Positions 26,106-34,841 of a stretch of DNA of 64,000 nucleotides are shown one piece after another; position 1 is the stretch's first letter; each line of letters opens with the position of its first letter. The notes under the pieces were generated by a model. That model worked only from the letters and a program-made list of their open reading frames with translations, did not search any database and was not told where the DNA came from. A program made the position numbers and the translations under genes. The DNA comes from Roseibium sp. (lineage in GTDB: Bacteria; Pseudomonadota; Alphaproteobacteria; Rhizobiales; Stappiaceae), in contig JAEPML010000001.1 in the NCBI GenBank assembly GCA_017643925.1, forward strand, positions 62,001 through 126,000, in the 5' to 3' direction.

Positions 26106-27104
26106 ATGGTGGAGGATTTTGGGAAGCTTCCTGACGGTGACATCGTTCAGGAGGTCGCGCTGCAAAAGGGCGCGCTCGAAGCCAAGGTCCTCACATTTGG
26201 CGCGATCATCCGGGATCTGAAGGTCAATGGTCAGACGGTGGTCCTTGGCTTCGACGATCTTCAAAGCTATCTCGACCACTCACCCTATTTCGGGGCAATT
26301 GTCGGTCGATGTGCCAACAGGATCGCCGGAGGCAGGTTTGCGATTGACGGCACCACCTGGCAGGTTGATCAGAACGAGCGCGTTCACCACCATCTTCACG
26401 GTGGTGCGAAGGGGTTTTCCCATCGCAATTGGACGCTCGAACAGCACGACAAGGCGAGCGTTCTGCTGAAGCTTGTGTCCGAAGACGGGGATATGGGGTA
26501 TCCCGGGCGTGTCGAGGTGCTCGTCCGCTACACGTTGACGGGTTCGGGCGCACTTCGGGTGAAGATGACCGCGACAACGGACAAGACCACCCCGGTCAAC
26601 CTGGCCCAGCACAGCTATTTCAACCTGGATGGCAGCAAGACCGTTCTGGATCATACTCTCGAGATTGCCTCCGACAGCTACTTGCCGGTGGATGAGGAGC
26701 TGATCCCGACTGGTGAAATCCGAAAGGTTGCCTGGACGCCCTATGATTTCCAGGACGGGCGCAAGCTCCGCAGGAAGGCAGGAGAGGAGAGCGTGGTCTA
26801 CGACCACAATTTCTGCCTCGCGGACGTTCCGCGTGATGCACCGGCTTTTGCCGCAGCGCTGGAAGACGGTGGTGGTGACATGCGGATGGAAGTCTGGACG
26901 ACGGAGCCAGGCCTCCAGCTCTATGATGCGACCTACATGAATGTTCCCGTGCCTGGCCTCAATGGACGGGTCTATGAAAAACACGGCGGGGTCTGTCTGG
27001 AGGCGCAAAGGTGGCCCGATGGCCTGAACCAGCCCGGCTTTCCGAATGTCCTCTTGAAACCGCGTGAAACCTACAATCACGTGACCGAGTTCCGGTTTTC
27101 CTAA
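26106..27104 (+). CDS. galM: Aldose 1-epimerase (galactose mutarotase)
   Basis: About 332 residues; equilibrates alpha and beta anomers of aldoses. The ATG at 26106 follows GGGGGAGA; the longer frame from 26037 crosses the terminator and is not used. GalM residues are in NRIAGGRFAIDG, HLHGGAKGFSHRNW, the catalytic His in NLAQHSYFNLDG, DHNFCL, and the catalytic Glu in VCLEAQRWPDGLNQP. No galactose operon surrounds it, so it probably serves general sugar uptake. Confidence 0.92.
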   Translation: MVEDFGKLPDGDIVQEVALQKGALEAKVLTFGAIIRDLKVNGQTVVLGFDDLQSYLDHSPYFGAIVGRCANRIAGGRFAIDGTTWQVDQNERVHHHLHGGAKGFSHRNWTLEQHDKASVLLKLVSEDGDMGYPGRVEVLVRYTLTGSGALRVKMTATTDKTTPVNLAQHSYFNLDGSKTVLDHTLEIASDSYLPVDEELIPTGEIRKVAWTPYDFQDGRKLRRKAGEESVVYDHNFCLADVPRDAPAFAAALEDGGGDMRMEVWTTEPGLQLYDATYMNVPVPGLNGRVYEKHGGVCLEAQRWPDGLNQPGFPNVLLKPRETYNHVTEFRFS

Positions 27105-27166
27105 GTGCTAGGACGGATTGCATTAATCTGCTAGCGTTACGTCATGACGGGATTTGAGGACAGCTA

Positions 27167-28195
27167 GTGAAGACGGTTTTTTCAGATACCCAGCTCGCAC
27201 ACGCACCGGCCCAGGAGATTTCCGACGGCGAACTCAAACCGGCGGTCGAAATTCCGAGCCGGGCGGAGTTTGTCCTGAAAGCTGTTCGGGACCGGAATGT
27301 CGGAGACATCATTGCTCCGGAGGAATTCCCGGTCAGACCCATACACCGTGTGCATGCACCTGACTATGTCTCCTTTCTCGAAAATTTCTGGGATTCCTGG
27401 ACGACCGCCGGACGGAGCAAGGAGGCCTTTCCTTTTGTCTGGCCGATCCGCAGCTTGCGGCCGGATGTGGAAGTCAGTCACATTGACGGTCTGCTTGGCC
27501 GCTACTCCATGGATGCAGGCACGCCGCTTGGCGAGCATACCTACAAGGCAGCGCGCGCGTCGGTCGACACTGCCCTGACAGGTGCCAAATTGCTGCAGGG
27601 TGGTGAACAGGCGGCATTTGCGTTGTGCCGCCCTCCGGGCCATCACGCGGGATTCGATTTCTTCGGTGGCTATTGCTTCTTCAACAATGCAGCTGTTGCC
27701 GCCCAGTACTTGCGGGACAATGGCTTGAACAGGGTCGCGATCCTGGACGTTGACTATCACCACGGCAACGGGACACAGGCTCTTTTTTACGATCGTCCGG
27801 ACGTGCTGTTCCTGTCCATTCATGCCGACCCGAAAGACGAATACCCCTACTTCCTTGGATATGCCGACGAGACCGGCGAACATGCGGGAACAGGCTTCAC
27901 CCGCAATTGGGCATTGCCTCCGGGAACGGACTGGGAGAGTTACGCACCTGCGTTGCAGGAGGCGTGTCGCTGGCTGCAGGTCTACAAGCCGGAAGCGCTG
28001 ATCGTCTCGCTCGGTCTGGACTGCTACGAACACGATCCGATCTCGGGCTTCAAGTTCAAGAGCGACGACTTTTTCCGCCTTGGAGAGCGGCTTGCCAAGG
28101 TTGGGTTGCCGACCCTGTTTCTTCTCGAAGGCGGTTATGCGGTCGACGTGTTGGGAGAGAATTGCGTCAACGTTCTGGAAGGCTTCGCCGGCTGA
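27167..28195 (+). CDS. Histone-deacetylase-fold protein, acetylpolyamine amidohydrolase-like
   Basis: A 342-residue zinc deacetylase. Motifs in order are RPPGHHAGFDFFGGYCFFNN (tandem catalytic His), ILDVDYHHGNGTQ (zinc Asp and His, about residue 195), FLSIHADP, SLGLDCYEHDPI (zinc Asp) and LLEGGYAV. The layout and the early PEEFPVRPIHRVH loop resemble bacterial acetylpolyamine aminohydrolases, which deacetylate N-acetylputrescine and related polyamines; other small acetylated amines are possible. The start is a GTG at 27167 with GAGGA upstream. The gene is convergent with the HAD phosphatase. Confidence 0.88.
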   Translation: MKTVFSDTQLAHAPAQEISDGELKPAVEIPSRAEFVLKAVRDRNVGDIIAPEEFPVRPIHRVHAPDYVSFLENFWDSWTTAGRSKEAFPFVWPIRSLRPDVEVSHIDGLLGRYSMDAGTPLGEHTYKAARASVDTALTGAKLLQGGEQAAFALCRPPGHHAGFDFFGGYCFFNNAAVAAQYLRDNGLNRVAILDVDYHHGNGTQALFYDRPDVLFLSIHADPKDEYPYFLGYADETGEHAGTGFTRNWALPPGTDWESYAPALQEACRWLQVYKPEALIVSLGLDCYEHDPISGFKFKSDDFFRLGERLAKVGLPTLFLLEGGYAVDVLGENCVNVLEGFAG

Positions 28196-28201
28196 CGCCG
28201 T

Positions 28202-28822
28202 TCACGCCTTCAACAGCCCGAGACGAACCAGATCGTCCCTCAACAAATCCGCAGTCTTGAAATGGTGTGCGCTCATTCCGACACTCCGGGCCGCCTCCGC
28301 GTTCCGTTCTGAATCATCGATGAAATAGCAGCTTGCGGGCTCCAGACCATTGCGCTCCAGGAGAACCTTGTAGATTTTCGGGTCTGGTTTGATCAGTCTT
28401 TCCTCGGCCGAAACAACGATATCGCGGAACCCGGACTTCAGGAATGGAAACCGGTCCTGAGCTTCTGAAAATTTCTCGGCCGAAAAATTGGTGATTGCGT
28501 AAAGCGGCGTACCATCCTGTTTGAGCTCTTCGAGGATCTGCCGGGTTCCGGGAACTTCGCCGGGCACCATCTCGTGCCAGCGATCGGAATAGGCCGCAAT
28601 CAGATCGGCCTTGTCCGGGTGCTCTTTGACCAGGATCTCCACAGCTTGAGACCAGGAACGCCCCAGGTCCTGCTGAATGTTCCATTCCATGCTGCAAACG
28701 GTCTGTAAAAAGACATCTCGCTCCCGCGTGTCAGGAATAAGCTTCCGGTAGAGGTGATCGGGATTCCATTCGATCAGGACATTGCCTATATCGAAGACGA
28801 CCGTCGTGATAGAGTTGACCAT
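28202..28822 (-). CDS. HAD-superfamily phosphatase, YihX-like
   Basis: About 206 residues with the four HAD motifs: VVFDIGNVLIEWN (nucleophile Asp; the D-x-G-N form is typical of the YihX branch), AITNFSAEKF, KPDPKIYKVLLE and CYFIDDSERNAEAA. These soluble phosphatases act on small sugar phosphates such as glucose-1-phosphate. The start at 28822 gives the standard short N-terminus; an upstream ATG (28930) would add 36 unrelated residues and overlap the divergent gene. Convergent with the deacetylase gene (6-bp gap), divergent from the binding-protein gene. Confidence 0.85.
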   Translation of the reverse strand: MVNSITTVVFDIGNVLIEWNPDHLYRKLIPDTRERDVFLQTVCSMEWNIQQDLGRSWSQAVEILVKEHPDKADLIAAYSDRWHEMVPGEVPGTRQILEELKQDGTPLYAITNFSAEKFSEAQDRFPFLKSGFRDIVVSAEERLIKPDPKIYKVLLERNGLEPASCYFIDDSERNAEAARSVGMSAHHFKTADLLRDDLVRLGLLKA

Positions 28823-28872
28823 GGGTTGATCCGTGGGCGTCCGGTGTTTTCGGGACTGTGTGAGAAAAGAAT

Positions 28873-29847
28873 TTGCGAAAATTTTCAGAATGTTATGACG
28901 TTCTTGTTGCGTGGGCAAGATGCTGTGCACACCTTCTTTTGTTCGCTATCCTGGCTTTTGCGAACCCGGCAGTTTCCCTTGCGCAGGACACCGAAAATGC
29001 GCCTGACAGGTTGCGGCTTGGGGTCGTCGTCGCTTCCGACGAAGGCACCCGGCAACGTGTTGAAACCTTTCGACTTGCCCTGGAGGAAATCTCGGATCTT
29101 CCCGTCGATCTCTTTCTTCTGGAAACAATGGGCGACGCAATAGAAGGGATCGCAAGTGGTCGTGTCGACTATGTTCGGTTATCTCCCTCGGGATATGCCG
29201 CCGCATATACGCTGTGCAGCTGTGTCGAGCCGCTCGTGACCGCCGGCCCCGACGACTTTCCGGCACGGTTCCACGCAATTCTCGTGACGAAACGCTCGGG
29301 GGACAAAGTTTCCCTGACAGATCTGAAAGGCGCGCGCCTTGCCGTCGGAGGCAATCAGGCAGTGGCAAGCTACCGCGTTCCCCTGGCGAATCTGGCCGCT
29401 GACGGGATCAACGCCAGGTCCCATTTCAGTACGCTGGTCGAAGTGCAGAACCCCGTCGAAGGCCTGCAGGCGCTGCTGGATGGCAGGGTACAGGCATCAC
29501 TTGCCTGGTCCACGCTGGCGGGGGAAGCGAAGAACGGCTACACCGCCGGTACCTTGAACGACTATTACGTCTCGGGCGGCCCCGGGTTCAAGAGCCTCGA
29601 AATCGTCTGGCGTTCACCACCCATTCCCTACTCCGCGCATACCGTGAGAAAAGACCTGCCTGATGCACTGAAGCGCAGAATTCGGGCAGGCCTGATGGAT
29701 CTGCGCCGCGATGCGCCGGATGCCTACCTCGCCATTGAGCCGAGCTTGCCGGGTGGTTTCGAGCCTGTGGTTCATGGGGATTACCGCCCGGTCCTGCGCA
29801 CCTTCGAGGATGACTATGCTTCGTTGTTGAAACCGCGTGCCCGATAG
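28873..29847 (+). CDS. PhnD-like phosphate/phosphonate-type periplasmic binding protein
   Basis: A 324-residue exported protein. An N-terminal hydrophobic stretch (CAHLLLFAILAFANPAVSLA) is a signal peptide. The rest fits the type 2 periplasmic-binding fold of PhnD and its relatives, with RLRLGVVVASDEGTRQRVE, SGRVDYVRLSPSGYAAAY, the LKGARLAVGGNQAVASYRVPL block and DGRVQASLAWSTLAG. The start is a TTG at 28873, the only start codon between an upstream in-frame stop and the signal peptide. No ATPase or permease gene is nearby, so this is an orphan binding protein, perhaps a sensor partner. The ligand is unknown. Confidence 0.75.
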   Translation: MRKFSECYDVLVAWARCCAHLLLFAILAFANPAVSLAQDTENAPDRLRLGVVVASDEGTRQRVETFRLALEEISDLPVDLFLLETMGDAIEGIASGRVDYVRLSPSGYAAAYTLCSCVEPLVTAGPDDFPARFHAILVTKRSGDKVSLTDLKGARLAVGGNQAVASYRVPLANLAADGINARSHFSTLVEVQNPVEGLQALLDGRVQASLAWSTLAGEAKNGYTAGTLNDYYVSGGPGFKSLEIVWRSPPIPYSAHTVRKDLPDALKRRIRAGLMDLRRDAPDAYLAIEPSLPGGFEPVVHGDYRPVLRTFEDDYASLLKPRAR

Positions 29848-29861
29848 AGCGCCGGATGGCC

Positions 29862-31037
29862 TCAAGCGGCCAGCAGGGCGCTGGTGTGCCGGCGGACAAT
29901 TTCCTCTTCATTCGTCGGGATGACGAGAACATTGACCTTCGATTGATCGCTCGAGATACGTTCGGCGCCAGAATGGTTCTCTGCCGGCTCGATGGAAAGG
30001 CCGAGCCAGTCCTGGTTGGCACAAACCCGTTCGCGAACCAGCGCGGAATTTTCGCCGATCCCACCTGTGAAAACCAAGGTGTCCAACCCACCGAGAACGG
30101 CGGCCATGGCGCCCAGTTCCCGGCGTATCCTGAAGACGAAGTAGTCGATCGCTTCGCCGGCACGCGAATCGTCGCTGGCAGCCAGCGTGCGCATGTCCTG
30201 GGTAAGGCCTGAAAGTCCTTTCAGGCCGGAGTTCCTGTAGAGGAGGTCCGAGACTTCGTCAGGCGTCATGCCCTTTTCGGTCAACATGTAAAGAACGACG
30301 CCGGGGTCAAGCTGGCCGCATCTGGTGCCCATGGGCAAACCGTCCAATGCGGTGAACCCCATGGTGGAGCCGATGCTCTGCCCATTGAGAACGGCACACA
30401 TTGAAGCACCGTTTCCAAGATGCGCGACCACGACCCGGCCTTTGTAAAGATCGGGACGCGTGGCCTTGAGATGACTGCAGATGAATTCGTAGGAAAGTCC
30501 GTGAAAACCGTAGCGGCGCACACCTTCTTCATAAAAGGAACGGGGCAGCGCAAAGGTGTCATTCACCCAGGGATGCTCGCGGTGAAAGGCCGTGTCGAAA
30601 CAAGCTGTTTGAACCGCATTTGGAAAGACGTCGCGAGCGGCCGTGATCCCTGCAATATTGTGGGGCTGATGCAACGGCGCAAGCGGTTCCAGCTTTCCAA
30701 GTTCCTCGAGAACCTTATCGTCAATCCGCACCGGCTGCGTAAATGAAACGCCTCCATGAACGACCCTGTGCCCGACGGCATCGACGGTCTTGCCGCCAAG
30801 TTCTGTTTCGAGGAGCGGGATCAGTGTTGCCAGTGCATTTCCATGCGTTTTCCCTTCGTCCGGAGTCAGCGGGCGCTCTACTCGGGTAGTGGAAACACTG
30901 GACACCAGGCTCAGTCGAGGTTTCGCACCCAGTCCTGAAATCTGACCGTCCACCTGCGGAGCGGCGCCGCTATAGAGTGTGAACTTTATGGAAGAGGAGC
31001 CCGAGTTGAGAACCAGAATGACCTCTTCCATGGTCAC
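29862..31037 (-). CDS. ackA: Acetate kinase
   Basis: A 391-residue kinase interconverting acetyl phosphate plus ADP with acetate plus ATP. Motifs are LVLNSGSSSIKF (phosphate 1), HRVVHGG, QTACFDTAFH, VVAHLGNGASMCAV, GLPMGTRCGQLDPGV and VFTGGIGENSALVRERV. The start overlaps the stop of the upstream acyltransferase gene by 4 bp (31034-31037). The two therefore form an operon for acetyl-CoA overflow or for acetate activation. Confidence 0.95.
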   Translation of the reverse strand: MTMEEVILVLNSGSSSIKFTLYSGAAPQVDGQISGLGAKPRLSLVSSVSTTRVERPLTPDEGKTHGNALATLIPLLETELGGKTVDAVGHRVVHGGVSFTQPVRIDDKVLEELGKLEPLAPLHQPHNIAGITAARDVFPNAVQTACFDTAFHREHPWVNDTFALPRSFYEEGVRRYGFHGLSYEFICSHLKATRPDLYKGRVVVAHLGNGASMCAVLNGQSIGSTMGFTALDGLPMGTRCGQLDPGVVLYMLTEKGMTPDEVSDLLYRNSGLKGLSGLTQDMRTLAASDDSRAGEAIDYFVFRIRRELGAMAAVLGGLDTLVFTGGIGENSALVRERVCANQDWLGLSIEPAENHSGAERISSDQSKVNVLVIPTNEEEIVRRHTSALLAA

Positions 31038-32446
31038 AGCTCACCGCGGTCGAGAATTCCAGCCGGAGTGCCTTCGGACTGCCAGTGCGTATAGAGCAGG
31101 GCAAGCGCACAAGAGGCCAGGCGAGCGCGGCCATCGTCTGCCCGTGATGTCAGCATCACGGGGACCTTTGCACCGATGACGAGGCCTGCTGCTTCCGCGT
31201 GAGCAATGAAGGTGAGCTCCTTGGCGAGCATGTTGCCCGATTCAAGATTGGGGACGATGAGGACCTCGGCATGTCCTGCGACCAGGGACGTGATTCCCTT
31301 GGTGCGTGCCGCCTGAACGTCGATCGCATTGTCCATGGCCAGTGGGCCGTCGACAACAGCACCGGTTATTTGTCCCCTTTCCGCCATTTTCGACAGCACG
31401 GCAGCGTCCAGGCTGGAGGGGATTGCCGGATTGACGGTCTCGATGGCCGACAAAATCCCGACACGCGGTGTCTCGAGCCCGAGTGCACAGGCGGCATCAA
31501 TGGCATTCTGGGTAATGTCGACCTTCGTGTTGAGATCCGGTGAGATGTTGATCGCGGCATCGGAAATCAGCACAGGCGTCTTGCGTCCCGGAATATCCAT
31601 CACGAAAACATGGCTGATGCGGCGGCGCGTGCGCAGGCCGCCATCCCGCTTGACCACGTGATGCAGCAGATGATCCGTGTGCAGGTGTCCCTTCATGACG
31701 GCTTTCACCTTGCCTTCATGCACCATCTGGACACCGCGTCCCGCTGCCTCCATCTCGTCTTCGACATCGATCAGGTCGCAGCTGCTGATATCTTCGCCGA
31801 GTTCTTTTGCTGCTGCTTCGATCCGATCCCTGGCGCCGATCAGGATTGGGTGGATCAACCCCTCCTCCTTGGCCATGAGAGCCCCTTCAAGCGAATTGGG
31901 GTCGTCGGGCGCAATCACGGCAGTCGGGAGTGAGGGCAGGGTCTTTGTAAGTTCAATCATCCGGTTGAAGTGTCGATGTCGCTGCACCAGCACCGCAGGA
32001 AGATTGCTGGAATCAAACTCGATGGTTTCGGTCGGCGCAACCACTTCGGCAACGCCCTCGACCAGCGTTTGCTCGCCGTTGCGCTTCACGGAGAGGTCGA
32101 ACACCACCACATTGCCGGCTTTCTTTTCCTTTGCCGTGACCCTGACATGCAGTTTGTCACCGACGGCCGCACCGCCAAGAAACTTGAAGGACTGCGACCT
32201 GTAGACCGTTCCCGGACCGGGCAGGATGTTGCCCAGGACGGCTGACGCCAGACCACCCAACCACATGGCCGGTGCGACCGGCTTGTCGACAACCCCGTCA
32301 CCAGTCCAGTCGGTGTCCGGGAGATGGATCGGGTTGTGATTGCCGGACGCATGCGCAAAGACAAGCAGGTCGTTGGAAGAGCATTCGCGGACAATTTCCG
32401 CGGTGTCGCCAACGGAGATTTGGTCAAAAGTCTTGTTGGTCGCCAT
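31034..32446 (-). CDS. Bifunctional enoyl-CoA hydratase / phosphate acetyltransferase
   Basis: A 470-residue fusion. Residues about 1-150 form a MaoC-like hot-dog domain with the hydratase-2 motif FAHASGNHNPIHLPD. Residues about 160-470 form a PTA/PTB (phosphate acetyl/butyryltransferase) domain with LPTAVIAPDDPNSLEGALMA and the late SDAAINISPDLNTKVDITQN block. The fusion is a known alphaproteobacterial architecture paired with ackA. The C-terminal part makes acetyl phosphate from acetyl-CoA. The hydratase activity, perhaps on short enoyl-CoA, is inferred from the domain only. It is the first gene of the pta-ackA operon. Confidence 0.9.
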   Translation of the reverse strand: MATNKTFDQISVGDTAEIVRECSSNDLLVFAHASGNHNPIHLPDTDWTGDGVVDKPVAPAMWLGGLASAVLGNILPGPGTVYRSQSFKFLGGAAVGDKLHVRVTAKEKKAGNVVVFDLSVKRNGEQTLVEGVAEVVAPTETIEFDSSNLPAVLVQRHRHFNRMIELTKTLPSLPTAVIAPDDPNSLEGALMAKEEGLIHPILIGARDRIEAAAKELGEDISSCDLIDVEDEMEAAGRGVQMVHEGKVKAVMKGHLHTDHLLHHVVKRDGGLRTRRRISHVFVMDIPGRKTPVLISDAAINISPDLNTKVDITQNAIDAACALGLETPRVGILSAIETVNPAIPSSLDAAVLSKMAERGQITGAVVDGPLAMDNAIDVQAARTKGITSLVAGHAEVLIVPNLESGNMLAKELTFIAHAEAAGLVIGAKVPVMLTSRADDGRARLASCALALLYTHWQSEGTPAGILDRGEL

Positions 32447-32660
32447 GAGGCAGGAGATCCCGTGCTGAAACTCATAAGATGAATCGAAAATCGGGATGAA
32501 GATTACCGTTTACATGCAACAGAACAAATACGGGAATGGGGTCACTTCAGGGCAAAAGGCTGAAATTTGAGGCAAGTCGGCGCATTTTGTGCAGCAAAGC
32601 GACAGTCATCCCGGGCGCTTTCCGCTCGGAAGCCTTACGCCGGTCCCGGTTCAAATCCCC

Positions 32661-33290
32661 TTAGGGGCAGTTGTCACACGTGACGGTGTCAGTCAGACGC
32701 GGGCGCAGATAATAGGTGTCGCTCAGGTCGATCGATGAAGCCCGCGAGAAATAGCTCGTGAAGATGCCGGCAAATGCGGGCGTATAGGTGAGGTTGGTCT
32801 GCCCCACGACAATCGAGGTATTCGGTTGGGACACTGCGTCGGGTAGCGTTATTGGCGGTGCCGAACCTCTGCTCCAGGGCGTGCCCGAGCTGTTGTTGCG
32901 GCTCCAGTCGACGCTCGCGTCGCCATCTTCGTCAAACGAAACGCTGGCCACGATGATCTCGAGCGTGTCGGCAGGATAGGGATCGAGAATTTTTTCACCG
33001 ATATCAAGCAGCGAACTGAGTTCCGATGTGGTCACGGTCTGCGACTGTGCGATCAGGTCGGTGATCGAGTTCGAAATCCGGCTGACCTTCCGGTCCTGGT
33101 TCAAGGCACCGGTCGCTTCCGCCATTCCGATCAGAAGAATGAACATGAACGGCAAAATCACAGCGAATTCGGTCGCGGAGACACCACGTCTGTCTTGACA
33201 GAATGCCTGCAGCAAATTCGAGGGATTGGATCTGACGCTGCTGATGAGCGCCTTGAACCTGCTGACCGCCATGGTTCGGGCTTTACTCAT
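32661..33290 (-). CDS. TadE/TadG-like pilus assembly pseudopilin (membrane-anchored)
   Basis: About 209 residues. A single membrane segment follows the processing-like motif RRGVSATEFAVILPFMFILLIGMAEATGAL (split at GVSATEF), typical of TadE/TadG pseudopilins cut by the Flp prepilin peptidase. The body is a periplasmic domain with a C-terminal CDNCP pair of cysteines. The start at 33290 has AGGA 8 bases upstream; the ATG at 33299 would abut it. It overlaps the preceding TadE-like gene by 8 bp and ends the leftward minor-pilin operon. Confidence 0.83.
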   Translation of the reverse strand: MSKARTMAVSRFKALISSVRSNPSNLLQAFCQDRRGVSATEFAVILPFMFILLIGMAEATGALNQDRKVSRISNSITDLIAQSQTVTTSELSSLLDIGEKILDPYPADTLEIIVASVSFDEDGDASVDWSRNNSSGTPWSRGSAPPITLPDAVSQPNTSIVVGQTNLTYTPAFAGIFTSYFSRASSIDLSDTYYLRPRLTDTVTCDNCP

Positions 33291-33834
33291 AGGGCTCATT
33301 CCTAAACACCATTGTCGATGTCAGATGGCGTTCGCCATTGTGATCCGCATGATCAAACTCGAGCGAGGATGTCATCATCGGCCATTTGTAGATGACATTG
33401 ACCACGACGATGCCGCCCGCTTCGCCCACATCGAAGCCAGTTGTATCCCGCAGATTGCCTTCGTCATCGTAAAGACTGTCTGTTGATGCTGCGTCAGCAA
33501 AGGTATCAACTGCCGTGACTTCGACGTAAATGCGGTCCGTATTGCACATGAATGTCGGCAGGAAGCCGCAAATCTGGTCCTTGAAGTCACTCGCGGACAA
33601 TCCGCCCTGGTCAGCCTGTCCGGTTCTGATCAGCCGTGACGCGCTGATGACAGCATTGTCCACCATACGGTTGGCGAAATGTGAAAGCCCAACTTCGATG
33701 ATCCCGAGTGCCAAAACAAAGAAAGGCACCGCAATCATCGAGAATTCAATGGCCGTGATACCGCTCCGGTCAGCCCAGAAGGCGAGACCCTTCTTTCCAA
33801 CTCTCGACAGCTTATGCCATTTGACCAGGCGCAT
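33283..33834 (-). CDS. TadE-like pilus assembly pseudopilin
   Basis: A 183-residue protein with one N-terminal membrane helix following RSGITAIEFSMIAVPFFVLA. The G-x-T-A-x-E-F pattern is the recognition signature for cleavage by the CpaA-type peptidase, with Glu at +5. The periplasmic part is beta-rich (VEVTAVDTF, GIVVVNVIYKW). It lies between the CpaC-N-domain gene and the second pseudopilin gene, all leftward. Pseudopilins of this type are needed for Flp pilus assembly, probably as a TadE/TadF pair. Confidence 0.83.
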   Translation of the reverse strand: MRLVKWHKLSRVGKKGLAFWADRSGITAIEFSMIAVPFFVLALGIIEVGLSHFANRMVDNAVISASRLIRTGQADQGGLSASDFKDQICGFLPTFMCNTDRIYVEVTAVDTFADAASTDSLYDDEGNLRDTTGFDVGEAGGIVVVNVIYKWPMMTSSLEFDHADHNGERHLTSTMVFRNEPYE

Positions 33835-33858
33835 TCGATACTCCGCAAGCGCTACGCT

Positions 33859-34323
33859 TTAGTTCTTCCCACCGGCAGCCTCAAAGGCGAGACTGTTGCG
33901 GGCTGTTGCCTGATCTGCTGCCGCCTTGAAGGAATCTGCATTGTCGCCGATGCGCAAGGTGGGTTCGCACATAGGGTGGCACGAGAGCGTGACCCGTGAA
34001 GCCTTGCGATAGACCGACACCACGTCGTCGTCCGACGCGCGCACGGTAATGACTTCATCGACGATTGGCTTGTTGTCGCTGTCCAGGATGACCAGGTTGG
34101 TCGTGCCGTAGCTCTTGCCGGTGATCACGACAGTATTCTGGTCGAACATCGAAACGTCGGCGATAAAGGGATTGCCGACAATGACAGCTGAAGCCCCGTC
34201 ATCAATGCGAAAAACCTTTGCACGGTCCACGGTGACAAGTACCGGTCCATCTTGTGCCAGAGCAGCGCATGCTTGAAACACCAGTACAAGCGCGCCAGCA
34301 GATCTGATCAGGTTCCTAAACAT
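33859..34323 (-). CDS. Stand-alone pilus-assembly N-terminal-domain protein (CpaC-N-like)
   Basis: A 154-residue exported protein. A signal peptide (MFRNLIRSAGALVLVFQACAALA) precedes a domain matching the N-terminal part of CpaC-type secretins: VTVDRAKVFRIDDGASAVIVGNP, FDQNTVVITGKSYGTTNLVIL, and a C-terminal TLSCHPMCEPTLRIGD. It lacks the secretin channel. It heads the leftward operon with the two TadE/G genes. It may act as an accessory or pilotin-like protein of the secretin; that role is inference. Confidence 0.82.
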   Translation of the reverse strand: MFRNLIRSAGALVLVFQACAALAQDGPVLVTVDRAKVFRIDDGASAVIVGNPFIADVSMFDQNTVVITGKSYGTTNLVILDSDNKPIVDEVITVRASDDDVVSVYRKASRVTLSCHPMCEPTLRIGDNADSFKAAADQATARNSLAFEAAGGKN

Positions 34324-34841
34324 GCCTATGGTTACTCCATATAAGTGCTATTGGGCGACAGCATGCTTCAAACGTGGTGAACGATCTGCTAATGCGAACA
34401 AAAAAGACGAGGTTTCTCTTTTGACAGCGCAGTCGCGCGAGTAGGCAATGTGCAACTGGTAAGCAAAGCCTGGTCTAGGTACAGAAACAGGCAGATGAAT
34501 TGGTTTTTGCCTGAAAGAAAGAGATAGAAAGAAAAAGATCTAGCAATTTCCACGTCTTGTCCGGTCTCTCGTGAGGCTGAAACGGGGATTGGGTGTAATT
34601 CGACATCTACGTCAATTCTTTTGAATTCTAAGGCAAGGGAAGTTTTGCTGAGTAAATTAACGGTATTTTATCTATACTCATTGTTAACTATAGTTAGATT
34701 TGTCAGCTTTTTGTCGATGTTAGCAGGTAAATTTAACGGGTTGGAAAGACCTCTGCCCTAGTGTGACCTCATGTTCGAACGGACGAAAAAAGATCCGGCG
34801 AACTTGAAGCTGTCAACTCAGTGGTACTTGGAGCAAAAACT
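34324..34841. other. Divergent regulatory region of the pilus locus (518 bp), no gene seen
   Basis: The AT-richest stretch in the window separates the leftward pseudopilin operon from the Flp pilin gene. No frame here looks coding. The right half holds several TTAAC elements and a block shared with the cpaB upstream region (see separate entries). Its size leaves room for promoters in both directions and possibly a small RNA, for which I have no direct evidence. Confidence 0.5.
34651..34690 (+). promoter_or_regulatory. Shared upstream element of flp (TTAACGG / ATCTAyACTC / GTTAACTAT)
   Basis: AGTAAATTAACGG, then ATCTATACTC, then GTTAACTAT occur in this order about 155-190 bp before the Flp pilin ATG. 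The same three words recur in order before cpaB (35811-35857). The first word also forms a near CtrA site: TTAA-N7-TTAT at 34657-34671, one base off TTAA-N7-TTAA. Confidence 0.5.

Noticed and set aside
28754..29143. Possible frameshift at the 5' end of the PhnD-like gene
   Set aside because: The TTG-initiated frame already has a complete signal peptide and continuous domain; the other frame adds nothing recognisable.
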